In this document: positions 8,197-16,729 of the stretch, one piece after another
How the letters are laid out: the number at the start of each line of letters is the position of its first letter
Position numbering within the stretch: position 1 is the first letter of the stretch
Assembly: GCF_900102085.1 (NCBI RefSeq)
Contig: NZ_FMVM01000002.1
Coordinates: forward strand, 186,001-250,000
Length of the DNA stretch: 64,000 nt
Reading direction: 5' to 3'
From: Paenibacillus polysaccharolyticus
GTDB lineage: Bacteria > Bacillota > Bacilli > Paenibacillales > Paenibacillaceae
Translations under genes and position numbers: made by a program
The notes under the pieces: generated by a model
Told to the model about the DNA's origin: nothing
The model's database searches: none
Seen by the model: only the letters and a program-made list of their open reading frames with translations

Positions 8197-11100
8197 GTGA
8201 AAAAAGGGTTGGCTTGTCTCGTAGCAGGAAGCATGATGGTTTCACTAACAGCTCCGGCAGTAGTCGGGGCAGAACAGATGAAGCAACAAACGGTAACGGA
8301 GCAGGGGCAGGCATCAGGCCTGCTTCGGGCGCCGTACAAAGATTTGAAGGGACATTGGGCTGAAAATGCTGTGATGCGTATGCAGGATATGGCGCTAACT
8401 AAAGGTTATGCGGATGGCACATTCAGACCGAGTGAACGTATCAGCCGTGCTGAATTTGTTGTGATGCTTGATCGGGTGTTCGGATTCGCAGGAGGATCAG
8501 GAGCGGCGTCATACACAGATGTTAGTGAAAAAGACTGGTATTATGATGCGATTACACGTGCAAGCGGATCTGGCATTATTCAGGGAACCGATGCATCACA
8601 TCTGTCTCCCCAGCTTCCGATTACCCGGCAGGATGCTGTCGTGATGGCAGATCGTGCGTTTCAGTTATCGACAGGCAGTGAGAATAAAGCGCTTGATTCT
8701 ACATTTAAAGACGAAAAAGATGTAGCCGACTATGCAAGAAATGCGATGAACTACTTCGTAAATAATAAAATTGTAAACGGATACAATGGAAATCTTACAC
8801 CTGAATCCAACATTACGAGAGCAGAAGCTGCTACGATGATGTCCACTTTGATAGCAGATATTCATAGCAAACCCGGCACCTATGAATCCAATGTAGATGG
8901 CAATCTGATCGTTCGCTCAACCGATGTGACGCTGAAAAATACAACAGTTAACGGCAACTTGTTACTTACAGAAGCCATCGGAGAAGGTACAGTGATGCTC
9001 GACGGAGTAACGGTCACTGGAAGTGTAATCGTGAAGGGCGGAGGAAGCCACTCGATCGATATTCATAACTCTAAATTGAATCGAGTTCTGGTCGACAAAA
9101 ACGTGAGTCCGGTACATGTGAAGATCACAGGGACAACACAGGTTGAAGAGCTATTTGTCGAACGCAAGGCTACAGTTGAATTGTCTGCCGAGAGTACAAT
9201 AAATACTTTAAAAGTAAATAGTAAAGCCCGTAATACGATGATTGACAGCAAAGGTAAAATCAAACTGTTGGACGTAGATGCCACCAACGTATTGCTAAAT
9301 GGGAAAGCGGTTGCACCAGGGCGATATAAGGATAACATTACGTCTGGGACAGGACAGTCCGAGCAACCAAACACTGCTACACCAGGTACTTCTAACGGTG
9401 GCAGTAGTTCTAGCTCAGGCGGGGGCGGATCTTCCAATTCAGGAGGAACGACACCATCCGTTCCGGGCACTCCTTCAGGTGAAAAACCAATTCCGGCAAC
9501 TACGATTCCGGATGAGCAGTGGGAAATGGTCTGGAATGATGAATTCAATGCGCCTTCCGTAGATGCATCCAAATGGACCGTTCAAGATACGGAGCTTGTG
9601 TACAACAATGAGTTGCAATATTACAGCCCGAATAACACACGTATTGTGAAGGATGGCAACCGCAATGTGTTGCAGATAGAAGCAAAGCGGGAGCAGAAGG
9701 GCAGTAAAAATTATACTTCCGGCAAACTGATTACGAAAGAGAAGGGCGACTGGACGTACGGAAAAGTGGTTGTGAGAGCGAAGCTTCCTATCCAGCAAGG
9801 CATGTGGCCAGCAATCTGGATGATGCCTACGGATGAAGCGCATTATGGTGGATGGCCTGCTTCCGGTGAGATTGACATTATGGAGCTGATTGGCGGCCAA
9901 AACAAAGATCATGAAATCTACAGCACGATCCATTACGATTCAAAAAAACCAGACGGCTCTCACGGACATGATCAGGGCAAATTTACATTGCCTCAAGGTG
10001 AATCATTTGCCGATGAATATCATGATTTTCAGGTGGAATGGTTACCTGGTATGATCCGGTTCTATGTAGATGGCAAACTGCATCATCAGATTAACAACTG
10101 GCAGACAACGGCGGCTGGACAGCCGGAAAGCTACACGTTCCCTGCACCGTTTGATCGCCCGTTCTATCTCATTCTCAACCTTGCGGTTGGCGGAGACTGG
10201 CCGGGATCACCGGAGAATGATTTTGTTTCCGAGAAGATGAATGTGGATTTTGTACGCGTGTATTCATATAAAAATATGGATCAATGGCCTGACGTGACTT
10301 CCAGTCCGATTGAGCCTGAGAAACAGCGCGCACCGCAAGCGGACGGTAACCAGATTTACAATGAACGCTTCACCAAAGGTGCAGATGCAAATGGTGTTCC
10401 TGCGGACTGGAAGTTCATTACAAATGCTGGCGGAGAGGGCAAGGTTGAAGTTGTCGATGATCCGGTGAAAGACAAAGTTGCCAAAGTAACGATCGCCAAA
10501 GCAGGAACGGAAACGTATTCGGTACAGCTCACTCAAATGCCAATGTATATCAAGAAAGACAAAAAATATAAAGTGGAGTTTGATGCAAAAGCTTCTGCAA
10601 ACCGGATTATCCGCTCCAAAGTAACTCAGTTTGAAAAAAGCTGGACGAATTACTCTGAAGAAAAAGCATTCTCAGTCACAACGGATTGGCAGCCGTATGA
10701 ATACGAATTCAACATGCGTAATGGTTCCGACAACAATGCACGCTTCGAATTTAATCTGGGATTAAACGAAGGCGAAGTTTCGCTAACCAACGTGAGACTG
10801 ACAGAGATTGGGGAGGCTAATCCGCTTCCAGTAGAACGAAAAGCACTCCCGGACGGCAATTACGTATTTAATGGTACATTTGATCAAGGTAAACAACGGC
10901 TCGGCTTCTGGAACACTGAAATTCAGTCGGGTGCTGAAGCACAGGTATCCGTCAATAACTTCTTGAAATTCCCGATCATGGAACGACAGCTTGTTGTTGA
11001 TGTAAAGAAAACAAATAGTCAACCTGAGCAGGTAGCTGTTGTTCAGCCCGGTATGAAGTTAGAAGGTAACACGACCTACGGGTTCTCGTTTGATGCCAAG

Positions 11101-12672
11101 GCAGATACAACAGGCGTTATGGATATCGGTTTATCTACCGAGGAGGGCCATAACGTGCAAGTTAATCAAGGCCAGCAGATTCAGATTGGGTCTGATATGA
11201 AAACATACACTGGTGAAATTGTAATCGGAGAAGGTGATGCTACAGCAACATCTACATTAAAGCTTTTATTTGGCGGGGCTACTGGCAAGCTTTATGTAGA
11301 TAATGTGCGGCTGACGAAACGTGGAAAACCGGTAGCGATTCAGAATTATACTCATATTCCTGCCGCAGATGCTTACGTGATGCAGGGATTACAGCTTGAG
11401 AATTCCGATGAAGGCGGTGAGCATGTTAGCTATATGGATGAAGGGGATCTACTTCAATTCAAAATTACTGCAGCGAATGAAGGTGCATATGCCTTCTCCA
11501 CACGGATGGCAAGTGCAAAAGCCGATGCAAAGGTACGTTTTACAGTCAAAGATGAAGAAGGCCATACCGTTGCAAGTTCTAATCTTACGTTAGGAGATAC
11601 CGGCGGCTGGCAAACATATAAAACGGTATATTTTCCGTCGGTATCTTTGAAAGCAGGAACAACGTATTACGTGAATTTTGAAGGAAACGAGTACAACACA
11701 CGCTGGCTGGACATCTCTCGTAGTATAGTAAAGAATGGCGAGCTAAGTACAGCAACATCGGATTGGATGGTACCTGCTAGTGTCACTACGGCGACATATA
11801 GTAACGACCAAGGCATTAGCTTAACTGTACCTGGTACAACCCAGAATTGGTGGGATGCTATATTACAGCAAGGACAGCTAGCGCTTGAAGCAGGGAAAAC
11901 GTATCGTCTAAGCTTTGATGCTTCGGCTACAGTACCGAAACCAATGCAAGTGGTTGTGTCACAAACGGGAAGTGATGATATGAAGTATTTGGAGCAGGCA
12001 GCTGAACTGGCCACAACGAAACAGCCATATGCCTATACCTTTACGATGGGAGATACTGCGGATGAGGCGGGTTTATTAAACTTCGGCCTGGGTAATTCAC
12101 TGGAGCCGGCAGCCGAACATGTGGTATCCATTCAAAATGTAATGCTGTTCGAGGTCAACCCCGGCGCAGACGAGGGTGGGCAACCTGTACATGTCAATCT
12201 CATCAAAAATGGTGACTTTACGCAAGGAACAACTGGATGGTTCCCGTATGCGGCCAGCAATAAGCCGGAAGACTTGATGCTTAGCGCGGACAATCAGAAG
12301 TTGCAGGCTCGGATTGGGCAAGTTGGGGAGAATCCATGGGACCGGCAGTTGATTCAGGAAGGCTTTGCCATGCAGCAAGGATACACATATAAACTGACAT
12401 TCAAAGCAAAAGCGGATAAAGCACGCAAGCTGGGTGTTGGGATTGGATGGGTAGACATTCCTGCAAATTATAAGTGGACTGGATTCTATGGCAATCAAAT
12501 GAATCTGACGACGGAAGAACAACAATTTACGTTTACGTTCCAGGCGACCGAGGCGAGTTATGCGAACAGCCGAATTGTGTTTGACATGGGTAAGATCGAT
12601 GGTACTGAGCAAGCCGATACCACGATTACACTGTCTGATGTAAATCTGGTTAATATGGGGAAGACACAATAA
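8197..12672 (+). CDS. Surface-anchored laminarinase: SLH x3, GH16, multiple CBMs
   Basis: A 1491-aa secreted endo-beta-1,3-glucanase. The order is signal peptide (1-25), three SLH domains (about 46-215) for wall anchoring, a repetitive beta-strand region (235-375) with NGNLLL and TGSVIVKGGG phrases, a Ser/Gly linker (400-435), and GH16 (440-692). GEIDIMELIG holds nucleophile E558, D560 and acid/base E563; the extra Met is the laminarinase form. Five carbohydrate-binding modules follow: CBM4/9-like near 718-870, 885-1043, 1177-1320 and 1334-1488, and a CBM6/35-like one near 1050-1175. The start is a GTG after GGGAGGAA. It shares an operon with the permeases, coupling surface digestion to uptake. 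Confidence 0.93.
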   Translation: MKKGLACLVAGSMMVSLTAPAVVGAEQMKQQTVTEQGQASGLLRAPYKDLKGHWAENAVMRMQDMALTKGYADGTFRPSERISRAEFVVMLDRVFGFAGGSGAASYTDVSEKDWYYDAITRASGSGIIQGTDASHLSPQLPITRQDAVVMADRAFQLSTGSENKALDSTFKDEKDVADYARNAMNYFVNNKIVNGYNGNLTPESNITRAEAATMMSTLIADIHSKPGTYESNVDGNLIVRSTDVTLKNTTVNGNLLLTEAIGEGTVMLDGVTVTGSVIVKGGGSHSIDIHNSKLNRVLVDKNVSPVHVKITGTTQVEELFVERKATVELSAESTINTLKVNSKARNTMIDSKGKIKLLDVDATNVLLNGKAVAPGRYKDNITSGTGQSEQPNTATPGTSNGGSSSSSGGGGSSNSGGTTPSVPGTPSGEKPIPATTIPDEQWEMVWNDEFNAPSVDASKWTVQDTELVYNNELQYYSPNNTRIVKDGNRNVLQIEAKREQKGSKNYTSGKLITKEKGDWTYGKVVVRAKLPIQQGMWPAIWMMPTDEAHYGGWPASGEIDIMELIGGQNKDHEIYSTIHYDSKKPDGSHGHDQGKFTLPQGESFADEYHDFQVEWLPGMIRFYVDGKLHHQINNWQTTAAGQPESYTFPAPFDRPFYLILNLAVGGDWPGSPENDFVSEKMNVDFVRVYSYKNMDQWPDVTSSPIEPEKQRAPQADGNQIYNERFTKGADANGVPADWKFITNAGGEGKVEVVDDPVKDKVAKVTIAKAGTETYSVQLTQMPMYIKKDKKYKVEFDAKASANRIIRSKVTQFEKSWTNYSEEKAFSVTTDWQPYEYEFNMRNGSDNNARFEFNLGLNEGEVSLTNVRLTEIGEANPLPVERKALPDGNYVFNGTFDQGKQRLGFWNTEIQSGAEAQVSVNNFLKFPIMERQLVVDVKKTNSQPEQVAVVQPGMKLEGNTTYGFSFDAKADTTGVMDIGLSTEEGHNVQVNQGQQIQIGSDMKTYTGEIVIGEGDATATSTLKLLFGGATGKLYVDNVRLTKRGKPVAIQNYTHIPAADAYVMQGLQLENSDEGGEHVSYMDEGDLLQFKITAANEGAYAFSTRMASAKADAKVRFTVKDEEGHTVASSNLTLGDTGGWQTYKTVYFPSVSLKAGTTYYVNFEGNEYNTRWLDISRSIVKNGELSTATSDWMVPASVTTATYSNDQGISLTVPGTTQNWWDAILQQGQLALEAGKTYRLSFDASATVPKPMQVVVSQTGSDDMKYLEQAAELATTKQPYAYTFTMGDTADEAGLLNFGLGNSLEPAAEHVVSIQNVMLFEVNPGADEGGQPVHVNLIKNGDFTQGTTGWFPYAASNKPEDLMLSADNQKLQARIGQVGENPWDRQLIQEGFAMQQGYTYKLTFKAKADKARKLGVGIGWVDIPANYKWTGFYGNQMNLTTEEQQFTFTFQATEASYANSRIVFDMGKIDGTEQADTTITLSDVNLVNMGKTQ

Positions 12673-12758
12673 AGCGTTATTATAAGATGTAAAGGAACGA
12701 TCTTTAATGGAGATGTTTCCAAATGTAAACCGATTATCAAGCACATAGTCCAAGAAGT

Positions 12759-12792
12759 GACGAAGCAGAGATTCTCTGCTCGTCCTTTTTAC
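12759..12792 (+). terminator. Terminator after the laminarinase operon
   Basis: GACGAAGCAGAG pairs with CTCTGCTCGTC with one bulge, followed by a T run. It lies about 90 bp after the GH16 stop and closes the transport-hydrolase operon. Confidence 0.8.
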
Positions 12793-12859
12793 TTTGCGTA
12801 TCCTTGGGATTTCCCTTCCATTGACAAATGAATACGTTTTAATTTATTTTTAAATATTG

Positions 12860-12889
12860 TTGACAATCTATTTTTCTAGTAACTATAAT
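12860..12889 (+). promoter_or_regulatory. Sigma-A promoter for the signalling operon
   Basis: TTGACA at 12860-12865 and TATAAT at 12884-12889 are separated by 18 bp. Both hexamers match the consensus. Transcription should start near 12896 and leave an untranslated leader of about 130 nt. Confidence 0.8.
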
Positions 12890-12923
12890 TTATATTGTTT
12901 TGCCTAATTTATTCGTCAGTCAC

Positions 12924-13002
12924 TTTTAAGGGGTTCCACCTGTGCGCGAAGCTCCTTCACAAGAAACTGTCTACAGCGCCTGATATCTTTGCGCCCTTAA
13001 AA
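12924..13002 (+). ncRNA. Structured 5' leader of the CheY-CheC-GGDEF operon
   Basis: TTTTAAGGG (12924-12932) is perfectly complementary to CCCTTAAAA (12994-13002). The pair would close a 61-nt interior with GCGC segments and a CTGT/ACAG hairpin. The helix ends 12 nt before AAGGAGACTG, the likely ribosome site region. It matches no riboswitch class I know, including c-di-GMP-I, whose conserved elements are missing. A regulatory role is inferred from structure alone. Confidence 0.4.
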
Positions 13003-13028
13003 CTTTATCAAGGAGACTGAGTAGAATC

Positions 13029-13403
13029 ATGAAAGTATTAATTGTGGAAGACTCGATTTTTGTGCAGAAATTGATGAGCAAGTTGATTAGTGATCATATT
13101 CCGGATTGCGAAATTCGAACGGCCACCAACGGAGAAGACGGTTACCAACTCTATCAAGATTACAAACCTGATTTGATAACAACAGATCTTTTGATGCCAG
13201 GACTGAATGGTCAGGATATGTTGCGTTTGATTCGAGAGAATGATCAGAATGTCAAAATTATTATTTTGTCTGCCGATATTCAGAAGGCTACCCGTGAGGA
13301 AGTGGAGGAGCTGGGCATTTCAGGATTCCTGAATAAACCTTTAACTGCAGAAAGAGCAGGTACATTGCTCCAAATGATTCAGGTGGCACGTTATGCTGAA
13401 TGA
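13029..13403 (+). CDS. Single-domain CheY-like response regulator
   Basis: A 124-aa protein made only of a receiver. It shows the acidic pair in IVEDS, phosphoacceptor Asp in LITTDLLMPGLNG, Ser in IILSAD, and Lys in FLNKPL. With no output domain it must act by binding a partner, as CheY does. AAGGAGACTGAGTAG precedes the ATG. It overlaps the CheC-type phosphatase gene by 11 bp, pointing to coupled translation. I infer that the phosphatase resets it and that it controls the diguanylate cyclase or another target. No cognate kinase is adjacent. Confidence 0.9.
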   Translation: MKVLIVEDSIFVQKLMSKLISDHIPDCEIRTATNGEDGYQLYQDYKPDLITTDLLMPGLNGQDMLRLIRENDQNVKIIILSADIQKATREEVEELGISGFLNKPLTAERAGTLLQMIQVARYAE

Positions 13404-14019
13404 GCTACAAAAAGATCTGCTTACTGAACTTGTCAATGTTTACGTCGGACAAGCTGCTAATATGTTATCGGAAATTGTAGACAAACATATTGTACTCAAT
13501 ATCCCCGAGGTTGATCTAATCTCCATTAAAGAAGTAGACCCCGAGGATCGTAGGTACAACATTTTATTTGCGGAAGGCCATCTCTTTCGGTCATCGTTGC
13601 AGTTCGGGTATCAGTTCCAAGGCAAAGCTTTCCTGATGTTTCCTGCCGAGCAGGCAAAAGTGTTAGCGAATATGTGTCTCGGAGAATTGACAGAAAACGT
13701 GGATGCAAACGATTGTCTATTAATGGATACGGATCTCGATGTGTTACAGGAAATCAGCAATGTGCTGCTCAATGCCATTATTGGCGAATTCGGAAATTTT
13801 CTCGAAATAAAGCTGGAGTATGTACTGCCTGATATTGAGCTGCTTCATGTTACGCGAACTGACCCGCAAATTTTGCTTCAGAATGAAGTGTACATATTGG
13901 TATTGCATACCTCCTTTTTGCTTGCGGATACAGATATAAAAGGAATTATCGTTATTGCATTGAGCATGGATTCCATCTCCAGTCTGCTGGATAAGATAAA
14001 TGCTCTACTGGGAGGATAA
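13393..14019 (+). CDS. CheC-type phosphatase with two intact active sites
   Basis: A 208-aa CheC/CheX/FliY-family protein that would hydrolyse phospho-Asp on a CheY-like partner. The signature D-X3-E-X2-N-X22-P is complete twice. Copy one is D8, E12, N15, P38. Copy two lies in the DVLQEISN segment and keeps the exact 22-residue spacing to its Pro. CheC proteins commonly have two sites and CheX one. No Gln-rich FliY extension is present. The ATG lies inside the response regulator gene, and two bases separate its stop from the next ATG. This tight packing makes the upstream receiver its probable substrate. Confidence 0.85.
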   Translation: MLNELQKDLLTELVNVYVGQAANMLSEIVDKHIVLNIPEVDLISIKEVDPEDRRYNILFAEGHLFRSSLQFGYQFQGKAFLMFPAEQAKVLANMCLGELTENVDANDCLLMDTDLDVLQEISNVLLNAIIGEFGNFLEIKLEYVLPDIELLHVTRTDPQILLQNEVYILVLHTSFLLADTDIKGIIVIALSMDSISSLLDKINALLGG

Positions 14020-14021
14020 CC

Positions 14022-14996
14022 ATGGATAATCTCATTGTACAGGCGCTGAACAAAACCAAAATGGGCATTATGATTGTCGACAAACAATTGAAAATTCTCG
14101 TGTGGAACGGCTGGTTGGAACGTTTAACAGGTATGCTCGCTGAAGACGTGCTGGGTAAAAACCTGCTGGAGATTTGCCCCAGATTCAAGGCTAATATGTA
14201 CATGAACATCATACAAAATGCGCTGTATCACGGGCAGAGCAGATTCTGCTCCAGCGCTTTACATAAATCTTTTGTCCTTCCGAAGGATGGAGGAGATGAG
14301 AGTTTTTACAGACAGAATCTGCATGTTGAACCCCTTTATGAAAATGATCACAGTTATGCACTGCTACAGATTAGCGACACAACCAATACGAGCACACGCG
14401 TGTACAAACTCAAAAACCTGATTAAGGAACTGGATACGGAGTATACCAAGATCAAAGTTTCCGAGAAAATCAGCAAACATCTTTCATTGCATGATTCCTT
14501 GACAGGTCTTCCTAATCGTTTAGCCTTTAAAGATCGTCTTGCATGGGCTGTCAGCAATGCGCTAAGAAGTGAGTCGCGGTTTGCAGTAATGTATATCGAT
14601 ACGGACGGGTTCAAACAGATTAATGATACCTATGGTCATGATATAGGTGATCAGGTGTTAATGGAAGTTTCCCGTCGATTGAAGGGCAGTATTCGTAGTA
14701 CGGATTGCGTAGCAAGACTGGGAGGTGACGAATTCAGCATTATCTTGAACCAGATTAAGGATGATGATGATGCGGAGATCGTTGCCAGGAACTTGACAGC
14801 TGCGTTTGAAGCTCCGATTCATGTTAATGCCATTGAGATCCATCTGTCTGCCAGTATTGGCATCAGTCTGTTTCCAAAGCATGGACAAGATGCAACGGAA
14901 CTTCTCAAACTTGCGGATATGGCCATGTACAGAATCAAGAAAAATGGAAAGTGTGGTTATGCCTTCTTTCATCCTGAGCTGGATCAAGTCTGGTAA
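14022..14996 (+). CDS. PAS-GGDEF diguanylate cyclase
   Basis: A 324-aa cytoplasmic enzyme predicted to make cyclic di-GMP from two GTP. An N-terminal PAS domain (about 5-125, beginning MGIMIVDKQLKILVWN) and a helical linker lead to a GGDEF domain (about 155-320). The active site is G234-F238, GGDEF, fully canonical. The product-inhibition site R225-x-x-D228 lies exactly five residues before it. GLPNRL and MYIDTDGFKQIND are conserved GGDEF motifs. There is no EAL or HD-GYP domain and no membrane segment. GGAGGATAACC precedes the ATG. As third gene of the operon it likely supplies the output of the receiver-phosphatase pair. Confidence 0.92.
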   Translation: MDNLIVQALNKTKMGIMIVDKQLKILVWNGWLERLTGMLAEDVLGKNLLEICPRFKANMYMNIIQNALYHGQSRFCSSALHKSFVLPKDGGDESFYRQNLHVEPLYENDHSYALLQISDTTNTSTRVYKLKNLIKELDTEYTKIKVSEKISKHLSLHDSLTGLPNRLAFKDRLAWAVSNALRSESRFAVMYIDTDGFKQINDTYGHDIGDQVLMEVSRRLKGSIRSTDCVARLGGDEFSIILNQIKDDDDAEIVARNLTAAFEAPIHVNAIEIHLSASIGISLFPKHGQDATELLKLADMAMYRIKKNGKCGYAFFHPELDQVW

Positions 14997-15056
14997 TATA
15001 TTGTTCTTTTATAAGCATCTGCTTCCAATCCTTATAAAATATATGCTCAACCTCTC

Positions 15057-15083
15057 AAAGTTGCTATTCTGGCAACTTTTTTT
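15057..15083 (+). terminator. Terminator of the CheY-CheC-GGDEF operon
   Basis: AAAGTTGC and GCAACTTT form a short stem around TATTCTG, followed by a T run. It lies about 60 bp after the cyclase stop. Confidence 0.8.
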
Positions 15084-15216
15084 GTTAGGCTTCATAGAGA
15101 AGCTGTTCATTAGCTCGCTTGTTAGCAGGAGTCCTTAAGTAACTGACGAAGTGAAGTAAGGTAGGGTCAATACATGGGTAGAATCACGAAATAACAGACA
15201 GAGAGGATGACAATGA

Positions 15217-15651
15217 TTGATGACGAAGCTAGAGATGGAAGAGTTGTTTACTGTGCATGTCAAGATTGAAAATTCAATTGAGCTAAAGAGCGCAGAGGGA
15301 GACTCAGTAGTGATGATTACGTTTAGAGGACATGTCACCGGAACCTGTTTTGAAGGCTTCGTTCGTGAGGGAGGCGTGGATACACAAATTATTGGAAAAG
15401 CGGGAGGACGTCACAGCTTGTCAGCCAGATATATGTTACAGGGAGAAGATTATACGGGGCAAGCTTGTGAGATCTACATCGAGAATAATGGGTATATCGG
15501 AGAAGTAAAGGGTGACATGCTGTTTCGCACCTCACCTCGAATTATAACCAACAGTCAGGCGTTATCATATTTGAACGTGGATGCGCTTATTGGTGAGGGT
15601 TATCCGGCGGACGGCGGTGTAAATATTAAGATTTTCAAGGTGAAGTCATAA
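15217..15651 (+). CDS. DUF3237 family protein
   Basis: A 144-aa soluble beta-rich protein that I assign to DUF3237. Supporting phrases are LFTVHVKIEN near the start, FVREGGVDTQII, the YMLQGEDYTG turn, and YIENNGY. Family members are small single-domain proteins often found near metabolic genes; no reaction is established. I chose the TTG at 15217, about nine bases after GAGAGGA; ATG 15220 is possible. It is monocistronic, after a terminator. Confidence 0.8.
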   Translation: MMTKLEMEELFTVHVKIENSIELKSAEGDSVVMITFRGHVTGTCFEGFVREGGVDTQIIGKAGGRHSLSARYMLQGEDYTGQACEIYIENNGYIGEVKGDMLFRTSPRIITNSQALSYLNVDALIGEGYPADGGVNIKIFKVKS

Positions 15652-15724
15652 GTTTAAGTTGCTGAAGGGAACGGCGGTGCGTGAACACATCTTGCAAAAT
15701 TGGTTGAGACACTTTATATATCTC

Positions 15725-15754
15725 GAAAGCGTTGTTATGGCAAACAACGCTTTC
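15725..15754. repeat. 12-bp inverted repeat, possible weak terminator
   Basis: GAAAGCGTTGTT and AACAACGCTTTC are perfect complements around a six-base loop. The downstream side has TCATGTTT rather than a true T run, so termination is uncertain. It lies between the DUF3237 gene and the convergent microprotein gene and could serve either. Confidence 0.55.
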
Positions 15755-15811
15755 TCATGTTTAACAGCATGTATTCACGGAAGTAACCCATGTTAATAAA
15801 GTTTGTTTTTC

Positions 15812-15904
15812 TCATCGTTTCAATATTCTTCGAATCAGCATAATCACTAGAATCAGAAAGACTATTGCAAATAACATACCTGGAAATCCCACACTGCTCA
15901 TCAC
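15812..15904 (-). CDS. 30-residue single-span membrane microprotein
   Basis: A short reverse-strand gene. Reading from the GTG at 15904, it gives a short SSVGFPG start, about 17 hydrophobic residues, and a basic RRILKR tail before TGA. A strong AGGAGG lies eight bases upstream of the GTG; ATG at 15901 is the alternative start. Its composition fits a small inner-membrane peptide with a cytoplasmic basic tail. The first residues recall TatA-like proteins, but it is too short and lacks the amphipathic helix. Function is unknown. It is divergent from the TetR gene and could share its operators. Confidence 0.6.
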   Translation of the reverse strand: MMSSVGFPGMLFAIVFLILVIMLIRRILKR

Positions 15905-15999
15905 TTTTAAAACCTCCTAAAATAAACCATTAATATAACGTGTATAGTATAACATATTCATTTGGAAGCAACATACAATTTGAAATGTCAAAAAACATG

Positions 16000-16060
16000 T
16001 TGACTGTTCGACCAAACAGTTTTAAGATAAGGACATAAATTGACTGTTCAACCAAACAGT
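16000..16060 (+). promoter_or_regulatory. TetR promoter with two operators 40 bp apart
   Basis: Two near-identical 18-bp palindromes, ACTGTTCGACCAAACAGT (16003) and ACTGTTCAACCAAACAGT (16043), start exactly 40 bp apart. TTGACT at 16000 and TAAGAT at 16023, spaced 17 bp, make the promoter, so operator 1 fills the spacer. Operator 2 lies before the TetR start. This layout indicates strong autorepression. Confidence 0.8.
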
Positions 16061-16077
16061 ATTGGAGTTGAAATTAA

Positions 16078-16683
16078 ATGTCTAAGCAACAATCCGAAAA
16101 TCAAGATGAGCGCAGAAACGCCATTTTACAAGCGGCCTTTACATTGTTCGGTCAGGTGGGCTATACAAAAGCTACCATGAAAGAAATTGCAGCCAAAGCT
16201 GGCGTGGCACAAGGACTGATCGGCTACCATTTTACTACGAAAGAAACACTTCTGGTGGAGGTTGTGCGGGAATGGATGATTAACCGGGGGATGAAGGAAG
16301 CCCTGCAACAATTGGATATGACAGCAGAACCCGCTGATTTGCTTCAGCAAGCGTTACAACATGTCGTTGAATTTCGTAAAACAAACCCGGAGTGGTTTAC
16401 ACTGTTAATCAGTCTCTGGACGGAAAGTGTCAGTAATGAGAAACTTGCGCACGAGTTAGTAAAGCTCTATCAAGAGATGAAATCGGGTATTCGATTAATC
16501 ATCGATCGGTTGGATCTGCCTCTGGACGAAGGTGAAAAAGAAACCTTCGCAGTCTTAATTCAAGCTGTGTTCGACGGATTAACTTTACAATCGCCTGTAT
16601 TGCTGTCAGCCCAGCCGCTCTCACATGAACAGGTATCCCGGGGCATTGGGTGGATGCTGAGTGGAATGAAATCTGCCGATTAA
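16078..16683 (+). CDS. TetR family repressor
   Basis: A 201-aa repressor. The helix-turn-helix is at about residues 12-58, with ILQAAFTLFGQVGYTKATM, EIAAKAGVAQGLIGYHF and TKETLL. The rest is the ligand-binding and dimer domain. TTGGAGTTG precedes the ATG. Twin palindromic operators just upstream indicate autorepression. The DUF4260 membrane protein gene follows 46 bp later, so both are likely released by the same ligand, which is unknown. Confidence 0.92.
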   Translation: MSKQQSENQDERRNAILQAAFTLFGQVGYTKATMKEIAAKAGVAQGLIGYHFTTKETLLVEVVREWMINRGMKEALQQLDMTAEPADLLQQALQHVVEFRKTNPEWFTLLISLWTESVSNEKLAHELVKLYQEMKSGIRLIIDRLDLPLDEGEKETFAVLIQAVFDGLTLQSPVLLSAQPLSHEQVSRGIGWMLSGMKSAD

Positions 16684-16729
16684 TTACATCGATATCAAAA
16701 TAAATTACATTCAAAGGAGATCAAACCAA

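Noticed and set aside
9063..9572. 169-aa frame opposite the laminarinase linker
   Set aside because: It is the reverse complement of the Ser/Gly linker, giving a low-complexity Pro/Leu-rich product.
12924..13002. c-di-GMP-I riboswitch before the CheY gene
   Set aside because: The conserved CACRGRCAAACC and GGGACGCAAAGC-type elements are absent; kept only as an unassigned structured leader.
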